Positions 17,064 to 24,752 of a DNA stretch of 64,000 nucleotides are shown here, in pieces. Numbering within the stretch: the stretch's first letter is position 1; each line of letters opens with the position of its first letter. The DNA lies in NCBI GenBank assembly GCA_035296325.1, contig DATHBD010000031.1:1-64000 (forward strand), given 5' to 3'. The DNA is from DATHBD01 sp035296325 (GTDB lineage: Bacteria > Actinomycetota > Actinomycetes > Mycobacteriales > Micromonosporaceae). The notes beneath the pieces are model-generated. The model had not been told where the DNA came from. It saw only the letters and a list, made by a program, of their open reading frames with translations, and searched no databases. The position numbers and the translations under genes were made by a program.

Positions 17064-17308
17064 TGAGCCAACGACCCGGACCGCCAGCACCTGCCCGCTA
17101 CGAACTGCGGGTCCAGGGACACCTTGACGAGCGCTGGTCGGACTGGTTCGGCGGTGCGACCCTCATCCGCGAAGACGGCGGCACCACCACCCTGCGTTGC
17201 GCCATCGCCGACCAAGCCGCCCTGCACGGCCTGCTGGCCAAGGTTCGTGATCTGGGCGTCCCCCTGCTCGCCGTCAAGATCAGCGACGCCGATGGCGGGC
17301 CGGCATAG
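17063..17308 (+). CDS. small conserved hypothetical protein (81 aa)
   Basis: Soluble 81-residue protein with the core YELRVQGHLDERWSDWFGG and ending HGLLAKVRDLGVPLLAVKI. This pattern recurs as a stand-alone small protein in actinobacteria, usually without an assigned function. The ATG overlaps the preceding TGA, so it is the last gene of the membrane operon. It could be a regulatory or partner subunit for the membrane proteins; nothing in the sequence settles this. Confidence 0.7.
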   Translation: MSQRPGPPAPARYELRVQGHLDERWSDWFGGATLIREDGGTTTLRCAIADQAALHGLLAKVRDLGVPLLAVKISDADGGPA

Positions 17309-17411
17309 CGTGACCTCCCCGCTCCCCCGTTCTGCGCCGCTATGCCCCAGCTAGTCCATCCCGCCGCTGCGGCGGCGGCCGCCGTCGACGTGGCCGCCGC
17401 CATGCTGTCGG

Positions 17412-18338
17412 TCACGCATCGCGCCGCCGGAGGGCGACCGTCGCGCCGGTCAGCGTCAGTAACACATATCCGGAGAAGACCGCCAGTCCGGTCCACGGAT
17501 CGAGCTGACCGCCGGGGTTGAGTTGCATGACGGCCGTTCCGGCGTTGTCCGGCAGGTACGGCAGCACCGCCGCGGCGACGTGCTGCGGGAGGAGCAGTCC
17601 GATCACGGGCAGCACGGCGAGGACTCCGAAGAGGACGGCCAGGGCGCCGGCCGTGCTGCGCAGCAGCCAGCCGAAACCGGCGGCGAGCAGCGTGACGCCG
17701 GTGAGGTAGAGCGCGGAGCCGCCCAGGACCCGGGCAACCCCCGGCGCCGTCAACGACAGGGACATGTCGCCGGTGGACAGGATCGCCTGGGCGATGAGGA
17801 AGGTCGCGACAACGGCGGCGAACATGACGGGAAGGGTGACGGCGGCCAGGGCGGCCGCTTTGCCTACCACCAGTTGTGTTCGGCGCGGGACGGCGGCCAG
17901 GGTGGACTTGATCGTGCCGCTGGCGTACTCGCTGGTGACGGCGATGACGCCCAGGGTGGCGACGGCGTAGACGGCGGGGTTGACGCCGGTCACCGACCCG
18001 CCGAGGGGATCGGCCGTCGGCCCATCCGCGCCGTTCATCGCCGGATCCTGGACGACGAGTCCCACGGCGCCGATGGCGCCGACGCCGACGACGAGCAACG
18101 CGGCGGTGGTCATGGCCGCGATCATCGAGCGGGTCGTGCGGAGTTTGACCAGTTCGGCCGACACGACGCGGCCGACGGCGGCGAGCTCGTCCGGGGCGGT
18201 GTTCAGCTTGGCCGGGAGTGACCCGCCGGGGAGCTGGAGTGGACGCCAGTCGCCCACGTCGATACCGGCGGGGACCCGCCGTTCTGCCCGTGGGCGCTGG
18301 TACTCCGGGACCTGCTCGTCGCCGAGCCGGACCGGCAC
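17412..18338 (-). CDS. ABC-2 type transporter permease, orphan
   Basis: About 308 residues with some six membrane segments, opening ELVKLRTTRSMIAAMTTAALLVVG and including YASGTIKSTLAAVPRRTQLVVGK, both typical of ABC-2 permeases whose ATPase is a separate gene. No ATPase gene adjoins it, so it is an orphan or uses one encoded elsewhere. The start is uncertain: GTG 18338 gives a continuous protein but lies inside a large palindrome, and a later start is possible. It is divergent from the broken MalT-type gene. Confidence 0.75.
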   Translation of the reverse strand: MPVRLGDEQVPEYQRPRAERRVPAGIDVGDWRPLQLPGGSLPAKLNTAPDELAAVGRVVSAELVKLRTTRSMIAAMTTAALLVVGVGAIGAVGLVVQDPAMNGADGPTADPLGGSVTGVNPAVYAVATLGVIAVTSEYASGTIKSTLAAVPRRTQLVVGKAAALAAVTLPVMFAAVVATFLIAQAILSTGDMSLSLTAPGVARVLGGSALYLTGVTLLAAGFGWLLRSTAGALAVLFGVLAVLPVIGLLLPQHVAAAVLPYLPDNAGTAVMQLNPGGQLDPWTGLAVFSGYVLLTLTGATVALRRRDA

Positions 18339-18382
18339 TGTCGTACGCTGATCCGTGCCGGATCGGCGTACGACAGTGCCGG
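18332..18382. promoter_or_regulatory. long perfect palindrome between ABC permease and broken MalT-type gene
   Basis: CCGGCACTGTCGTACGC (18332-18348) is repeated exactly as reverse complement at 18366-18382. Inside it is a second palindrome, GATCC-GTGCC-GGATC (18350-18364), so the whole folds almost completely. It lies directly before the ribosome site GGAAGGAGG of the regulator gene. It is probably an operator for that regulator or a relative. Confidence 0.65.
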
Positions 18383-18394
18383 AAGGAGGTGCCG

Positions 18395-19462
18395 ATGGCG
18401 ATCCCGCTGGTCGAGTCGAAGTTTTTCCGCCCAACGCCGCGGGCCGCCACCGTGGCGCGGCCGTCACTGGTCGACCGCCTGTCCGACGACTCCCGCGTCG
18501 TCCTCCTGTCAGCGCCCGCCGGATTCGGCAAGACGACCCTGCTGGTGCGGTGGCTGGCGGGCGCGGACACCGGCGGGACTCGGGGCGCGACGGCGGAGGA
18601 CCCTGCCGTCGCATGGGTCTCGCTCGACGACGGCGACAGCGATCCCACGTCGTTCTGGACGTACGTCGTCACCGCGGTCGACCGGGCCGTTCCCGGTGTC
18701 GGCGCCGGTGCACTCGCACTGCTGCAAGCCGGGTAGGAGCCGATCGAGGCCGCCGTGGCCGCGGTCCTCAACGAGCTGAGCGTGCTACCTGGCTCGGTGA
18801 CCGTGGTGCTGGACGACTATCACCGAGCCGACGGCCCCGCCCTGCGCCCCGGTATGAGCTTCCTGGTCGACCATCTGCCGCCGCAGCTGCGATTGGTCAT
18901 CAGCACCAGAGCCGACCCCGGGCTCCCACTGGCCCGCCTGCGCGCCCGCGCCGAGCTGACCGAGGTCCGCGCCGCCGATCTTCGCTTCACCGCGCCGGAG
19001 ACGGCGGCCTACCTCAACGACGTGGCCGGCCTGCGCCTGACGCCCGACCAGATCGCGACGCTCGAGGAGCGCACCGAGGGGTGGGTCGCCGCCCTGCAAC
19101 TGGCCGCCCTGTCACTTCGAGGCCGCGACGACCCCGCCGGCTTCATCGCGAGCTTCGCCGGGGACGACCGCTTCGTCGTCGACTACCTCGTCGAGCAGGT
19201 CCTGAACCGGCAGCCTGAGCCGGCGCCACGGTTCCTGCTGAAGACATCCGTGCTCGACCGTCTCACCGGCGCCCTGTGCGATGCCGTGACCGGCGACGCC
19301 GACGGCAGGGCGATGGTGGAACGCCTGGAGCGCACGAACCTGTTCGTGGCCCCGCTCGACGACCAGCGGCGCTGGTACCGCTACCACCATCTCTTCGGTG
19401 AGGTCCTACGCACCCAGCTGACCGCTGATCCCGAGGAGGTCGCCGCACTGCATCGGCGCGCG
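18395..19462 (+). pseudogene. MalT-type LuxR regulator, nonsense codon and 3' truncation
   Basis: The start (ATG 18395 after GGAAGGAGG), Walker A (SAPAGFGKTT) and N-terminal domain match the intact regulator at 12.6 kb. A TAG at 18734-18736 interrupts the frame after LLQAG; the same frame then continues as family sequence (EPIEAAVAAVLNELS, VVLDDYHRADGP, RRWYRYHHLFGEVLR) up to AALHRRA near 19462. The TPR region and the DNA-binding HTH are absent and the next gene, on the opposite strand, begins at once. So this is a remnant of a ~900-residue gene with at least two lesions. Confidence 0.85.
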
Positions 19463-19507
19463 CCTGATGCTGCGTACTTGGATCGCCCGAGACTGACCGC
19501 CGTCGGT

Positions 19508-20380
19508 TCACTTCACCGCCGGCTCAACCCCTACCGGGGCGTTGCCCGAGCTGTCCCGGTAGGGGTGGGCGGCCAGGTCGGCCAGCACCCCGAAGTGGTC
19601 ACTACCCCAGATGCCGTCGGACGGTTCAGCGAAGACCAGCTGGCAGTTGGCGACCCGAAGTGTCGGACCGTGATCCACGGCCCGGACCAGGACGTAGTCG
19701 ATGCGGCGGCCGAGTTCCAGCGGCATCTCACCGAGTTGGACGAGGAGGTTGTCCGGGGTGAAGGTGTGGCCGCCGGCAGCGCCGTGTATCGCCTCCCATG
19801 CGTCGCGGTACATGACGCTGGTACGTTCCAGGGACTGGCGCCCGGTCCAGAACCGGACACTGGCGGTGTCCGGAACCGCGTCCAAGTCGCCCGCCACGAT
19901 GACGTGCCCGAACTCCTGCTCCACCAGATCCTCCAGGACGCGGGCCGCCTTGACCGCCTGCAATTCGCGCTCGTACTCGTACCCGCGCTGCCAGGTCGGC
20001 TTCTGGTTGACGAAGATCAGCCCACCGATCGGACCAGGGGCAGTTACCCGCGCGATGATCGATACCCCCGGGAACTGCTCGGTCCGTTCGGTGACCGACA
20101 GGTCCAACTCCTGGACGTCCTCAAGCGGCCAGCGGCTGACCAGCGAGACCCCGGTGCCGTCCGCGGAGCGTTCCTTCTGGTGGTGGACGAACCAGTCCGG
20201 CCCGAGCAGGTCACGGACCTGGTCGTAGTCGGCGGTCACCACGGTCTCCTCGAACGCCACCAGGTCGGGGGCGTACTCGCGTAGGCCACGTCGCAGCAGT
20301 TCGCGCCGACGTTCCCAGTCCGCGCCCCGGTGGAAGATGTTCATCTGCAGGACGCGTACGCCATTGGCTGGCTTCAACAC
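19508..20380 (-). CDS. endonuclease/exonuclease/phosphatase family protein
   Basis: A 290-residue member of the DNase I-like metal-dependent fold. The strand order is visible: VLQMNIFHRG near the start, DLVAFEET (metal-binding glutamate), HVIVAGDLDAVPD (the GD(L/F)N-type motif, here with Asp in place of Asn) and IWGSDHFGVLADL (catalytic Asp-His). Substrates in this fold include DNA, sphingomyelin and phosphoinositides; which applies here cannot be told. No signal peptide is seen. GTG 20380 was chosen because GAGGAG precedes it. It abuts the truncated MalT-type gene, so a rearrangement boundary lies at its 3' end. Confidence 0.85.
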   Translation of the reverse strand: MLKPANGVRVLQMNIFHRGADWERRRELLRRGLREYAPDLVAFEETVVTADYDQVRDLLGPDWFVHHQKERSADGTGVSLVSRWPLEDVQELDLSVTERTEQFPGVSIIARVTAPGPIGGLIFVNQKPTWQRGYEYERELQAVKAARVLEDLVEQEFGHVIVAGDLDAVPDTASVRFWTGRQSLERTSVMYRDAWEAIHGAAGGHTFTPDNLLVQLGEMPLELGRRIDYVLVRAVDHGPTLRVANCQLVFAEPSDGIWGSDHFGVLADLAAHPYRDSSGNAPVGVEPAVK

Positions 20381-20591
20381 CGTTCTCCTCCCCACGTCGC
20401 CCGCTCCTCGGCTCTCCAGGACCCGGGCAATATCCCCAATTTTTTCGGATTCATACCTGCGTGGCGTGCCTCCCCCGATCGAGTGGCAGCCCGCTGTTTC
20501 GGCCGCTGCCGGCGGCACTTCGTGGGACATCGCAGCGCTCGCACGGCTCCTACGGTCAGGGCCATTTCTCAGCCCCGGTGGAAGGAACCCC

Positions 20592-20918
20592 GTGCCCAAC
20601 CCAAACCAGTCATCCCCTCCACCCGAACCCGACTCCGCTGAGCGACTGCCAGCCGACCCCCGCAGCGCGTAACCCATCAACGGCTCGACGGACGACACCA
20701 CCGGACCGCAGACCCGGGCGAGCAAACCCGATAACCGACCACGTAGAAGCCGAAGCGACGGTTCACGCGCCGGGCTCGTCACGATCCTCGCCGGCACACT
20801 CACGCTCCTGGTACACCTCGCCAGCGGCACCGCCGCGCCGCGCAGCGGTGGAACGGCAGTACCGGATCGCTGCCAGCACACGCCGTGCCGGCAGCAACAG
20901 CGGCGTTCCTCCGGGTGA
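20592..20918 (+). pseudogene. small membrane protein relic with in-frame stop
   Basis: GTG 20592 follows a good GGAAGGAA site and opens MPNPNQSSPPPEPDSAERL, but a TAA stops it after 26 codons (20670-20672). The same frame then continues for 82 codons without a stop, including a hydrophobic segment (AGLVTILAGTLTLLVHLASG), to a TGA at 20916-20918. This looks like a small single-pass membrane protein broken by one nonsense codon. The 26-codon peptide could also be real and the rest chance. No family recognised. Confidence 0.35.
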
Positions 20919-21047
20919 ATCTGACGCCGTGTCGACGCTCGCGGAAGACTGATTCCCTGGTGATCCGCGGACCGATCCGGGGTCAAGTCTGCGGGAGCGT
21001 TGACACGCCGCGCTACGGCCAGCGCATGAGACCAGGTACTCCTCGCC

Positions 21048-21626
21048 ATGGCCGACCTTGGCTGGGCCGGCGCACTGCTCACCGCCGGCGTCAACGCCGC
21101 CAATATGGACACCGAAGCCGCAGGTGCCGTGTTCCACCAGGCACACCCAACCCCGCCAACCTCACCGGCGACTACGTGGTCGGCGTCCGAGCGGTCGACA
21201 ACGGCATCGAAATCCGCAGCCGCCTGACCGGCACCGCACCACCCGCGACCCCGACGCCACACCCAGCACCGCTCCGCCAGTCGACGAGGCGGTCAGCGAC
21301 GCCACACAGGCACTCCTTACCGCGCTCGAGGCGCTGCCACCGATGGCGCTGACGGTGCGCCTCGCCGACGGCCCCCGGCGAAGACGTTCACCGACAACCT
21401 CGGCAGCCTCGCCGCCGCCGACCTACGGCCGGCCGGCTCCGTCACGGCCAAGCAGCGCGGGAACTCCGTCCAGGTCCAAACGCCCGGCTACACCGTGGGC
21501 CACGGCATCTTCGCCAACAAGTCCCTGTTCAAGGAGGCCATGGCCGGCGCCACCCGCATCAAGCAGCGGCCGTACATCGATGTCCACCAGCCCGCCCGCG
21601 CCGTGGGTGCCCGGCAGACACGATGA
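21048..21626 (+). pseudogene. unrecognised gene relic with three frame changes
   Basis: Protein-like sequence moves through three frames: ADLGWAGALLTAGVNAANMD from ATG 21048; NPANLTGDYVVGVRAVDNGI in a second frame from about 21150; VDEAVSDATQALLTALEAL in a third from about 21280; then KTFTDNLGSLAAADLRPAG and GYTVGHGIFANKSLFKEAMA back in the first frame from 21381 to the TGA at 21624-21626. Each piece reads better than its alternatives and each step is the same shift (one base lost or two gained), so a single ~190-residue gene has probably decayed. I do not recognise the family. The continuity is inferred by reading, not by alignment. Confidence 0.4.
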
Positions 21627-22455
21627 ACCACCTACGGGCCGTCAAAGCGATCGGTGTCACCACCGGACGCAGCCACAACGACACCCTCACGCTCGTCCGC
21701 ATCATCATCCGCTGACTCCGCCGAGCGTCGCCGTGGCTCGCGCGATCACCGCGAGGCACGGCCCGATCGCTCGCCGACAGAACTCCGCCCGGGGGGCACC
21801 GGCCGGACTCGGAACTCGGGCCTTCCGCCGATGGCGTTCTCCAACGCCGGGCCCACTATGGCTTGGTGAACCACAACGGCGCCGGCGACGAGCCGGATAT
21901 CGACGAACTCACCGAGCGGGCAATGCCATCGTCAGGCGTGACACTGCGTGCGAAACCCGGCGATCGATGACCTAACGAACCGCCGCCGACCTCCGGCCGA
22001 GCACGGACCGCCAGCTGGTGACCGGCAACCGCGCCACCCACTCGCGCCGCTGTCGTCCGGCTCCGGCGCCGTCCGACCTGAGGAATCAAGGACCCCTGAG
22101 AAACCCGGCCCCGTCATCACCGGTCCGACGCGACAACGTTGCGAGGAGCCTTCCTACCGTGCGGAACGGCTCTGCCACGGCAGGCAGCAGCCGGAGCTAC
22201 ACCAAGCCGACCAGTCCATTTGGAAGCCGCAGTACCGGCACCCCGCAATGCCCGCGCCGTTCACCGGTAACGCGGCATCCGGGCCGCAGCGCGGGGATGG
22301 CGGTGCCGCTCATAGCCAACGCCGACCAGCGCAAACCCGTAGCGGATCACATGATCAACCCCCGCACGGCATCCTCAAATGGGGGAACGCCGCCCCTGGT
22401 ACTGATCGATGATCTTGTGCTCCCATTCCGCTCCCAATGTAAGGGGCACAACGCG
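21627..22455. other. low-coding stretch between gene relics and tRNA cluster
   Basis: I see no convincing gene here. Open frames exist on both strands, but they are short, basic and compositionally like shadows, without ribosome sites or recognisable motifs. A 30-codon frame from ATG 21623 (NHLRAVKAIGVTTGRSH) is the only piece with a protein-like look. Together with the relics at 20.6 and 21.0 kb, this forms a 2-kb eroded region at the 3' side of tRNA-Val. Confidence 0.5.
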
Positions 22456-22491
22456 AACGGCTCGTTACCGAATCCTCGGTAACGAGCCGTT
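22456..22491 (-). terminator. perfect 16-bp hairpin after the tRNA cluster
   Basis: AACGGCTCGTTACCGA and its exact reverse complement flank a 4-nt loop, 17 bp beyond the CCA end of tRNA-Val on the minus strand. No U-run follows. Position and stem strength make it the likely terminator of the Gly-Cys-Val tRNA transcript. Confidence 0.75.
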
Positions 22492-22507
22492 GACCTGCAT
22501 ATATAGA

Positions 22508-22582
22508 TGGTGGGCGATACTGGGTTTGAACCAGTGACCTCTTCCGTGTCAAGGAAGCGCGCTCCCACTGCGCCAATCGCCC
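22508..22582 (-). tRNA. tRNA-Val (GAC), CCA encoded
   Basis: Read on the minus strand: a 7-bp acceptor stem GGGCGAT/ATCGCCC, D-stem GCGC, anticodon arm CTTCC-TTGACAC-GGAAG with anticodon GAC, T-arm ACTGG-TTCAAAC-CCAGT, discriminator A. The body is 72 nt (22511-22582) and CCA is encoded (22508-22510). It is the last of three clustered tRNAs. Confidence 0.95.
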
Positions 22583-22613
22583 GTGCCCTTGTCCCCGCAA
22601 TCATACGGGTACG

Positions 22614-22684
22614 AGGTGGAGACGGGATTTGAACCCGTGTACACGGCTTTGCAGGCCGTTGCCTCGCCTCTCGGCCACTCCACC
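22614..22684 (-). tRNA. tRNA-Cys (GCA)
   Basis: On the minus strand: acceptor GGTGGAG/CTCCACC, anticodon arm ACGGC-CTGCAAA-GCCGT with anticodon GCA, T-arm ACGGG-TTCAAAT-CCCGT, and discriminator U, as expected for tRNA-Cys. Length 71 nt. CCA is not encoded. It is the middle gene of the cluster. Confidence 0.95.
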
Positions 22685-22718
22685 GCAGTGTCGCCTCGAG
22701 CTCACTCGGCGGCCTCCG

Positions 22719-22791
22719 AGCGGACGACGGGATTCGAACCCGCGACCCTCACCTTGGCAAGGTGATGCGCTACCAGCTGCGCTACGTCCGC
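22719..22791 (-). tRNA. tRNA-Gly (GCC)
   Basis: On the minus strand: acceptor GCGGACG/CGTCCGC, anticodon arm TCACC-TTGCCAA-GGTGA with anticodon GCC, T-arm GCGGG-TTCGAAT-CCCGT, discriminator U. Length 73 nt, CCA not encoded. It is the first gene of the Gly-Cys-Val cluster. Confidence 0.95.
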
Positions 22792-22938
22792 ACCGCCCGA
22801 ATTCGTACCGGGCGACGGTTGAGAACTTTAACCCAGCCGGTCCGCTCCTGCCAAACCGGATCCCCCTGAGTCGCGAGGAGTGCGACACGGGCGTCAACCG
22901 GGCCGGGGCGCGACTGAGCGCCCCGGGTGTCCCTCGGG

Positions 22939-24030
22939 TCACGACGACCGGTCCGCCAGTCCGGTGCATCTGCGCAGGCCAGCGAAGCGCTCGGCGGCGC
23001 GGGTGGCGGCCGCCCCGGTCAGCGGCACCGGCTGGCCGGCGGTCGAGACGACCGCTGGAACGAGGGTCGAACTTACAACCCGGCGTCCCTCGATCGTGAG
23101 CTTCAGGATGCCGGTGTCCGTGCTGTGCGAAGTCGAGTACCAGAGGAAGTTGCCCAGCCCGTAGGCCACGTACGTCTGACCCAGCCAGCCGTCGCCCTGC
23201 AGCACGTGGGCGTGCGCCCCGATGATCACGTCGGCCCCTGCACCGGCCACCTGGGCGGCGAACCGCTTCTGGTCAGCGGTCGGGCAGGCGTTGCCCTCCT
23301 GGCCCCAGTGGTTGAACGCGATCACCAGATCGGCGTCGCGGCGGGCGGCGGCCACCGCGGCGACGGAGCGCTCGACGTCCCAGGCCATTGCGATGCCGGA
23401 CCGGTCCGCGGTGGGTGCCCAGGGTTCGGCGAGGTCGCGGACCTGGCTGAAGCCGACCAGACCGACCCGCACACCGCGGACCGGCACAATCAGGGGGGCG
23501 TAGGCCGCGTCGGCGTTGCGCCCTGCGCCGAAGACCTTGAACTGTGCCCGGTCGGCGTTGTCCAAGGTGTCGGCCAGCCCGACCCGGCCATAGTCGAGGG
23601 CGTGGTTGTTGGCCAGGGAAGCGGCGTCGATCCCGGCCGCCCGCAGCGCGTCGAACGCCGTCGGCGGCGTGCGGAAGGTGTACGTCTTCGGCTCACGGGT
23701 GCCGCGCTCGGTCACTGCAGTCTCCAAGTTGACCACGGTGAGGTCGGCCGCCCTGAGCACCGCCGCGGCGGGACCGAACGCGGTGTCCGGATCGCGCAGA
23801 AGCCGCGCTGTGCGGTCGGTGAAGTGCACGTCACCGCCGAAGGCCAACGTCAGCGGACCGGTCGGTGTCGACGGCGCCGGCGCCGGCGTCCGTTGCGCTG
23901 GCGGATCCGCGGACGCCTCGGCCTCGCCGACCCAGCGGGCAGCACCCTGCCCGCCCGGGTCTCCACACCCGGCGACGCCCGGGGCCAGCGCGGCGAGGAG
24001 CGTCAGGGCGGCAACGCGACGAGCGATCAT
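22939..24030 (-). CDS. CapA/PGA_cap family lipoprotein (metallophosphatase fold)
   Basis: A 363-residue protein of the CapA family named after poly-gamma-glutamate capsule synthesis. It starts with a lipoprotein signal peptide (MIARRVAALTLLAALAPGVAGC, lipobox GVAGC), so it should be anchored outside the membrane, followed by a short proline-rich linker. The domain shows LAFGGDVHFTDR, VNLETAVTERG, LANNHALDYG and IGAHAHVLQG, the metal-site segments of calcineurin-like phosphoesterases of this family. The ATG overlaps the bioD stop (ATGA), so it is the last gene of the bioA-bioF-bioD transcript, an unusual partner. No capsule genes are nearby and the substrate is unknown. Confidence 0.88.
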   Translation of the reverse strand: MIARRVAALTLLAALAPGVAGCGDPGGQGAARWVGEAEASADPPAQRTPAPAPSTPTGPLTLAFGGDVHFTDRTARLLRDPDTAFGPAAAVLRAADLTVVNLETAVTERGTREPKTYTFRTPPTAFDALRAAGIDAASLANNHALDYGRVGLADTLDNADRAQFKVFGAGRNADAAYAPLIVPVRGVRVGLVGFSQVRDLAEPWAPTADRSGIAMAWDVERSVAAVAAARRDADLVIAFNHWGQEGNACPTADQKRFAAQVAGAGADVIIGAHAHVLQGDGWLGQTYVAYGLGNFLWYSTSHSTDTGILKLTIEGRRVVSSTLVPAVVSTAGQPVPLTGAAATRAAERFAGLRRCTGLADRSS

Positions 24031-24752
24031 GCCCACAGGGTACGAACGTCGGGCTTGGCGCGGAACGCGCCGACGTCGAGGGTGCCGTACAGCACGGGAG
24101 CCAGCCACCTGGCGGCGGCGGCGCGGAAGGCGTCCCGGGACAGGGCGCCGACGGCCTGCGGCACTACACCGGCGAGGTCGCCGGGCAGGTCGTCCAGGTT
24201 TGTCAGGTCCACCAGGCCGGGCTGGGCCGGCCAGGCGCCGATGACCACGACGGCGGGCACATCACGTCGATCGAGTGCTTCCAGGGTCAGCGCCGTGTGG
24301 TTGAGCGTGCCCAGGCCGGCACGGGCCACGACCACGGTCTCGGCGCGCAGCGCGACGGCCATGTCGGCGGCGGTCCAGCCGCCGGCGCCAAGGGGTACCA
24401 GGAGGCCGCCGGCGCCCTCCACCAGCACGAGATCGTGGTCCACACCGAGCCGCCGTACGCCGAGATGTGCCTCCATCACGGGCAGTGGCGCCTCACCGAC
24501 GACCCTCGCGGCGGCGAGGGGGGCGAGCGGATCCGGGTACGCCACGAAGGTGCGTACCGTTGCCGGACCGGCCAGCCGGTCGACGGCGGCCGCGTCGGGC
24601 TCCACGCCGGTCGCCACGCCGGTCTGGGCCGGCTTGACGACCGCAACCCGCCGCCCGGCGAGGGTCGCGGCGGCGGCGATCGCGGCCGTCACGACCGTCT
24701 TGCCCACGTCGGTGTCGGTACCGGTGACGACGATTGTACGGGCCAGCGTCAT
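24027..24752 (-). CDS. bioD: dethiobiotin synthase
   Basis: ATP-dependent closure of the ureido ring from 7,8-diaminopelargonate and CO2, the third step of the late biotin pathway. The 241-residue protein has the P-loop TGTDTDVGKTVVTAAIA, the VVKPAQTG segment and LVEGAGGLLVPL, all diagnostic. The ATG at 24752 overlaps the bioF stop (ATGA) and its own stop overlaps the capA start. Usual length and fully intact. Confidence 0.95.
   Translation of the reverse strand: MTLARTIVVTGTDTDVGKTVVTAAIAAAATLAGRRVAVVKPAQTGVATGVEPDAAAVDRLAGPATVRTFVAYPDPLAPLAAARVVGEAPLPVMEAHLGVRRLGVDHDLVLVEGAGGLLVPLGAGGWTAADMAVALRAETVVVARAGLGTLNHTALTLEALDRRDVPAVVVIGAWPAQPGLVDLTNLDDLPGDLAGVVPQAVGALSRDAFRAAAARWLAPVLYGTLDVGAFRAKPDVRTLWA

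Noticed and set aside
20461..20952. 163-codon plus-strand frame in the decayed region
   Set aside because: Ser/Pro/Arg-rich shadow without a ribosome site; the alternative frame from 20592 has a better start and a membrane segment.
22456..22491. Hairpin near tRNA-Val considered as an attachment site
   Set aside because: It is a perfect terminator-like stem and does not repeat the tRNA 3' end; no second copy of the tRNA end is visible in the window.
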